The notes beneath the pieces were generated by a model. It worked only from the letters and a program-made list of their open reading frames with translations, ran no database searches and was not told the DNA's origin. A stretch of DNA of 64,000 nt. Origin: Balanoglossus misakiensis. Lineage: Eukaryota > Hemichordata. The position numbers and the translations under genes were made by a program. Shown here piece after piece: positions 60,055 to 64,000 of this stretch (within the stretch, counting starts at the first letter, position 1; each line of letters opens with the position of its first letter). The DNA lies in assembly GCA_040954595.2 (NCBI GenBank), contig CM082582.2, positions 4,836,001-4,900,000 of the forward strand, written 5' to 3'.

Positions 60055-62992
60055 TCAGTCCACATGTGCTTTGTGAGGCGCATCAAATCTTGGGGTCACC
60101 TGGGCTGTCAAGACAATCTTGTTCTTGAAGACGAAGGTCTTGATTCGCTCAAAGAGGAAGACGAAGATCAGCAGAATGGCCACGTATTGCACCCAGCCCC
60201 ATTTGATAAGCTCCCAGAATCCAGAGTAGTATCTGAGACAGCTGTTAAGGAATCTCGGATTAACTCAGAAACAAATGCTAAGTGCAAATAAATCTGGTTA
60301 ACTTTTCATTTGCATTTTTCTACTACAACTCTGACAAGTTTCTGAAATACATCACCATGGCTGCAAGGAAATATTTCACAAAGCTACAGATAAATGTAAA
60401 TCTGACCTCCCTTCAATTATTCTAGTTTCATCAATACAGATTATGAATGTACTTCTGTTTATCTATTTTGTTCAATCAAAACTTCAGCTGTACCGTAGTT
60501 GTGGCATTGTGTGTTCATTTGTCTCATATTCTGAGCAATCAGAATCCAGAGCCAAAGTTTTATATAAGGCTACATGTATGTGGGTAAGTCAATGGGAAAT
60601 ATTATCAAGATGCATACACCACATCATAGTATCCCCTTAGGATATCCTTATAATAGACATTCTAAGTGGCCCTGGCTTAAAATGGAACGTGTTGCTACAA
60701 AGACAAAATAATGGTAAGGATACAAGATGGTTTCTTCGGGGTATCTCACAGATGCATCAATGTAGAACGGTTGACCTGATGCCTTGCCACTCACCCACAC
60801 TGGGTATTCACCTGTGTATATGGTACTTACTACAAACAAAAGACAAAACAAAATTATTGCTTTCAAAAAACAACAACATAGAAATGGAAACCACTGACTA
60901 GGCATACAAGGCTGATTTTTATACATGTGCTAGCTTTTCGGTTCACTCAAGTTCAGGTATTCAGGAAAAGTCATTTTCGCTACCTGTAAATACAACTTTG
61001 AATTTAAAAAAAAAACAATCTATCTAAAACAAACCTATTACTCACCATTTCTATCCAGATACTGTTTGAATATATTAGTAAGCTGGTAATCTTCTGCAAA
61101 AATGCTGTCACCATTGATAACAGGATACTGTGGAGAAAACATACATGGTTAGAAGGGTGTGTCTAAGTCCTTTTTATCGAGTGGCCACTCTGACTGGCTA
61201 GATCTCAACCCTTCATGGTAACTGTCACTAAGTTTGCATAGGTGACTCTGTTGTAAATGCTTGGGTTTGACTTCACTACTACATTCTCTAAGCATTAAGA
61301 ACTGACTTACATTAAATCGGGTATCTGTGCCTCTGTGGTTTAGTGGGAATTTCTGCTTAAACCTAAGTTCACCATCAACGGTGAGCTGAGCTCCAGGTCT
61401 TGGTGAGTTGTAATGAACGTATGCCATGCTCTCCATAATTAGACTTGTAAACCTCTGTTGAGATAATAAAGAGAAACATGACATTTTCTACCTAGAAGAC
61501 TGACATAAGCATAGGTATAGTTTGACTTGAACATTTGTTGACAATGACCAATGGCAATAAGTGTTACTAAAACCGAGCAGCAATACCAAACAGTATGACA
61601 AACTGGGTTCACTGTTCCAAATGATACAGAATATTTTTGTCTCGAGAAATCACTCATAGTGCTAGTGATTAGTCCTGGGCTACATTTTTATGTCTGTCAA
61701 AAACAAAACAAAACAAAACAAAACAGGTAATTGTGACAGTGTGCTATGCAAGTGGAAAACCAGACGTAAAATACACCCTGCCCCATCAAAACGTTATTCA
61801 TTGAAAACAAAGATGCATGTACTCACATAAAGTTTGAACTCCACAATCAGAAGGAGATGGACAGAATAGACACTTTCTGTATCCAACATTGGGGTTTCTA
61901 TGTTGACTTGTAATCTGTCAGCTTTGCCATCTCTGTTTTCATCAACTTCTCTCGACTGTGAAAAAATAACATACATACCATAATCATCATAAAAATATTT
62001 TACTATTTTAGTTCTAGAAGACGTACATGTAAGATTAGTCCTGGGTGTGTGTATGAATGTGGGTCAGCGTTTGGGAGATCGGGAGGAGAATTAAATTACA
62101 TGCATGATTTTGGGTCAAACCTCATTGACTATTTTCTCTGAAGTTGGCAGTGTCTCCAAATTCTGATGTAATTCTGCAAACCAGTTATTTTGTCCATATC
62201 AAGAAGGATAAAATCCACAGAAGAAGATACAAACCTTAACAATTGGTATTCGAAGTCTATCTTGATTCAACATATTGTAATTATGGTAAGTACTCCACGT
62301 GATGTATTCTGTAGCAGTGGCACCTTCCAAGACCATCAATATTTGATGTTTATAATGAATATCTCCTTGTTCTCTGTATACACTGTTCTTAACCCAGAAA
62401 CCTAATCATGACAAAACACATGCGAGTTAGTATTTTCATCAGTCCTACCATGGAGCTAGAAAGACTAAGTCCTACCATATCATGTGACTTTATTCGTATG
62501 ATGGACGAGCAAACTTTAAACCCTACATGTACATTTCTACCCTGGTCTCTTCACCCCAGAGGACGGGAAAACAGACGATGCTGTGATGCTGTGCCACAGT
62601 CTTCTTCATGAGCAGTTGTGGCTCAAGACAACACGCATTGAGCACATGTTATTGGTGCAGTGGTGACAATCTAGTACATATAGCAACTGGTATAATTTAC
62701 AGTAGTAGTGTATTGGTGGTGGCCGGTGGTGCTACCGCCGGTTGCGTTACCATGGCAAAACTATGCAAGAGTTACTTGCAGCTGAACGGTGGTGTATGCG
62801 TGTACAGATCAGTTGTGGGCCACACTATGAACGATACGGATGTAAATACCCACCTTCACTTGTGTACGCTATCAGGAACGGTGCAATAATTGTCAGCAAC
62901 GCTACTATAAGTGCAAATATCGATGCTTTAGTACAGATACTTGTTCTGTATCTAACCACGACTGGGTGATTATACACTTCGTAGACAGCCAT
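60055..62992 (-). CDS. TMEM231: TMEM231, ciliary transition-zone protein (7 exons, 314 aa)
   Basis: Component of the MKS/B9 complex at the ciliary transition zone, which gates entry of membrane proteins into the cilium. Exons in transcript order are 62992-62854, 62401-62235, 61955-61827, 61454-61311, 61127-61046, 60829-60724 and 60232-60055. The total is 945 nt, close to the human protein. The N-terminus MAVYEVYNHPV parallels vertebrate MALYELF. The first membrane helix is at about 24-44 and the second near the C-terminus (about 270-290, WVQYVAILLIFVFLFERI). The lumenal/extracellular loop between them holds the family blocks EDYQLTNIFKQYLDRN, RPGAQLTVDGELRF and PVWVSGKASGQPF. An upstream in-frame ATG (63052) would add 20 residues but is not supported by family alignment. 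Divergent from the GABARAPL2-like gene. Confidence 0.95.
62746..62759 (+). promoter_or_regulatory. Candidate RFX X-box in TMEM231 intron 1
   Basis: GTTACCATGGCAAA matches the palindromic X-box (GTNRCC, 0-3 bases, RGYAAC) at every position but the last. It lies about 95 bp inside intron 1 and about 235 bp from the TMEM231 start codon. RFX factors are established regulators of ciliary genes, so the site fits its neighbour. Binding is not shown. Confidence 0.5.
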
Positions 62993-63414
62993 TTTGATTT
63001 TTGAGCCAAAACATTTCGGCTCGAACAAGGTGGCCAAACTTGTACACCTCATTAGTTGATAGTAATGTATATTTTTGAAACCAAAATCATTTTGGTACAG
63101 TAAATCATTACATATATATTTTGAAATAAAATTTCTCTCATTATTACTAAAATAAATAACACTATTATTTACAAATCATTACAGCAATCTGTACGAGGCC
63201 GTTTATCTCTCTGGGCCTCGCGAGATCTCGTTGTTCAGGGCGGAGCTATGACATCATTGGGTCAGCTGGAGGAAATCCCTTGATCACATGATACAAACAA
63301 AACTGGGAAAACAATTACGCCACAGTCGCACCGCAAAGTAAACAGAGAAGTGCGACACTTTTGTTGTGCAACAACTTGGAAAAAATCGCACACAGTTAAA
63401 ATCGTCTTAGGAAA
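62993..63414. promoter_or_regulatory. Divergent TMEM231 / GABARAPL2-like promoter
   Basis: 422 bp between opposing start codons. CTCGCGAGAT (63217-63226) is a 9-of-10 match to the TCTCGCGAGA core-promoter motif of TATA-less housekeeping genes. The TMEM231 start itself reads AAAATGGCTGT, a YY1-like context. No TATA box is clear. Confidence 0.55.
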
Positions 63415-63448
63415 ATGAAGTGGAGATTTAAGGAGGAGCACAGTGAAG
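63415..63448 (+). CDS. GABARAPL2: First coding exon of a GABARAPL2/GATE-16-like ATG8 protein (3' partial)
   Basis: ATG8-family ubiquitin-like protein used in autophagy and Golgi traffic. Only 34 nt of coding sequence are visible: MKWRFKEEHSE plus one base, then a GTAAAG donor. The vertebrate protein begins MKWMFKEDHS, and its first coding exon as I recall it also ends in phase 1 after eleven codons. Evidence is short, but the position supports it: in human the GABARAPL2 gene lies next to TMEM231 in the same divergent arrangement. Remaining exons would be beyond the right edge or were not recognised in 63449-64000. Confidence 0.75.
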
Positions 63449-64000
63449 GTAAAGGTTATTTTGTCACAAATTATCGAATCTGTTCCTTCAGTCATCGAAA
63501 ATACGGTATCCCGTTATGTGTTAATTCATGATCATTGTGCGAATGCGTAGACAATTAACCTGATCAACAGCAACAGGGTGCTTGGTATTAATTACGATAA
63601 CCAAGCCGCGAAAAGATACTGTGCATTCACCCTATGAATTGAAAGTTAACATTGACTATCACTAAGGTGGTGTATTGTGTCTGCCTCCAGTACGATTCCT
63701 ATGACTGAGGCTGAGGCCATTTTAGGAAATCACAATCCGATTTGCTTTGTGTAAATTTTACGCATACCTACTCTCCAAGGTCTTACCTTTGTATCAGTGG
63801 TAGTGCCAATATTTTACCTTAGAAACTGTTTTGTTATGATGCATTTTGTCATTTGATTTCTGACGTGCTTATTTACAAGACGTTCCGAAAATCGCAAAAG
63901 AAATAATTATATAATACGTTATGGATACATAACATGTATACATCATTGTAGTCAGTTGCTAGAGTAGTTAAACCAATAGAATGTGATGACTCATACTCTA
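63449..64000 (+). other. GABARAPL2-like intron 1 (partial)
   Basis: AT-rich sequence after the exon 1 donor. I see no second exon before the window ends. Confidence 0.5.

Noticed and set aside
62993-63052. Upstream in-frame ATG adding 20 residues to TMEM231
   Set aside because: The family N-terminus aligns with the methionine at 62992 (MAVYEVY vs MALYELF). The extension is likely 5' UTR.

Overview
The window is nuclear DNA from an animal. It holds intron-rich genes with GT-AG splice sites, low coding density, microsatellites and many short non-autonomous DNA transposons. There is no sign of a bacterial, viral or organellar segment. Every protein recognised has a clear vertebrate counterpart, and several neighbour pairs match human neighbourhoods (TMEM231/GABARAPL2, OTUD6B/TMEM64, SLC66A2/TIMM21). 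This suggests an invertebrate deuterostome such as a hemichordate, lancelet or echinoderm. A slowly evolving lophotrochozoan cannot be excluded from sequence alone.

Layout from left to right. Positions 1-16.8 kb (+) carry the 3' thirty-five exons of a TDRD12-like Tudor/helicase gene of the piRNA pathway, cut at its 5' end by the window edge. 16.8-19.0 kb is intergenic and rich in transposon remnants. 19.66-25.24 kb (-) is RABGGTA (Rab geranylgeranyltransferase alpha). It shares a 171-bp divergent promoter with OTUD6B (+, 25.4-28.4 kb), an OTU deubiquitinase. TMEM64 (+, 29.5-36.0 kb) follows. A gene-poor stretch holds one intronless Sox gene (+, 39.1-39.9 kb). SLC66A2 (-, 45.7-50.2 kb coding, with a probable 5' UTR exon near 52.7 kb) is divergent from TIMM21 (+, 54.35-56.73 kb). 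TMEM231 (-, 60.06-62.99 kb), a ciliary transition-zone protein, is divergent from the first coding exon of a GABARAPL2/GATE-16-like autophagy gene (+, 63.4 kb), which runs off the right edge.

The genes are mostly unrelated housekeeping genes and do not form one pathway. The main regularity is divergent (head-to-head) pairing. I rebuilt all the multi-exon coding sequences by splice-site and reading-phase bookkeeping. Each closes in frame with a length near that of the human protein where the gene is complete: RABGGTA 563 aa, OTUD6B 299 aa, TMEM64 343 aa, SLC66A2 280 aa, TIMM21 253 aa, TMEM231 314 aa.

The most notable items are an armadillo-like block inside the TDRD12 protein, a near-consensus RFX X-box in TMEM231 intron 1, the deeply conserved gene pairs, and a set of short palindromic transposons. 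The transposons include a roughly 93-bp TTAA-flanked family with about ten copies and a 181-bp double-hairpin element with a perfect 9-bp target duplication. I found no CRISPR array, operon-like cassette or clearly new multi-gene system.
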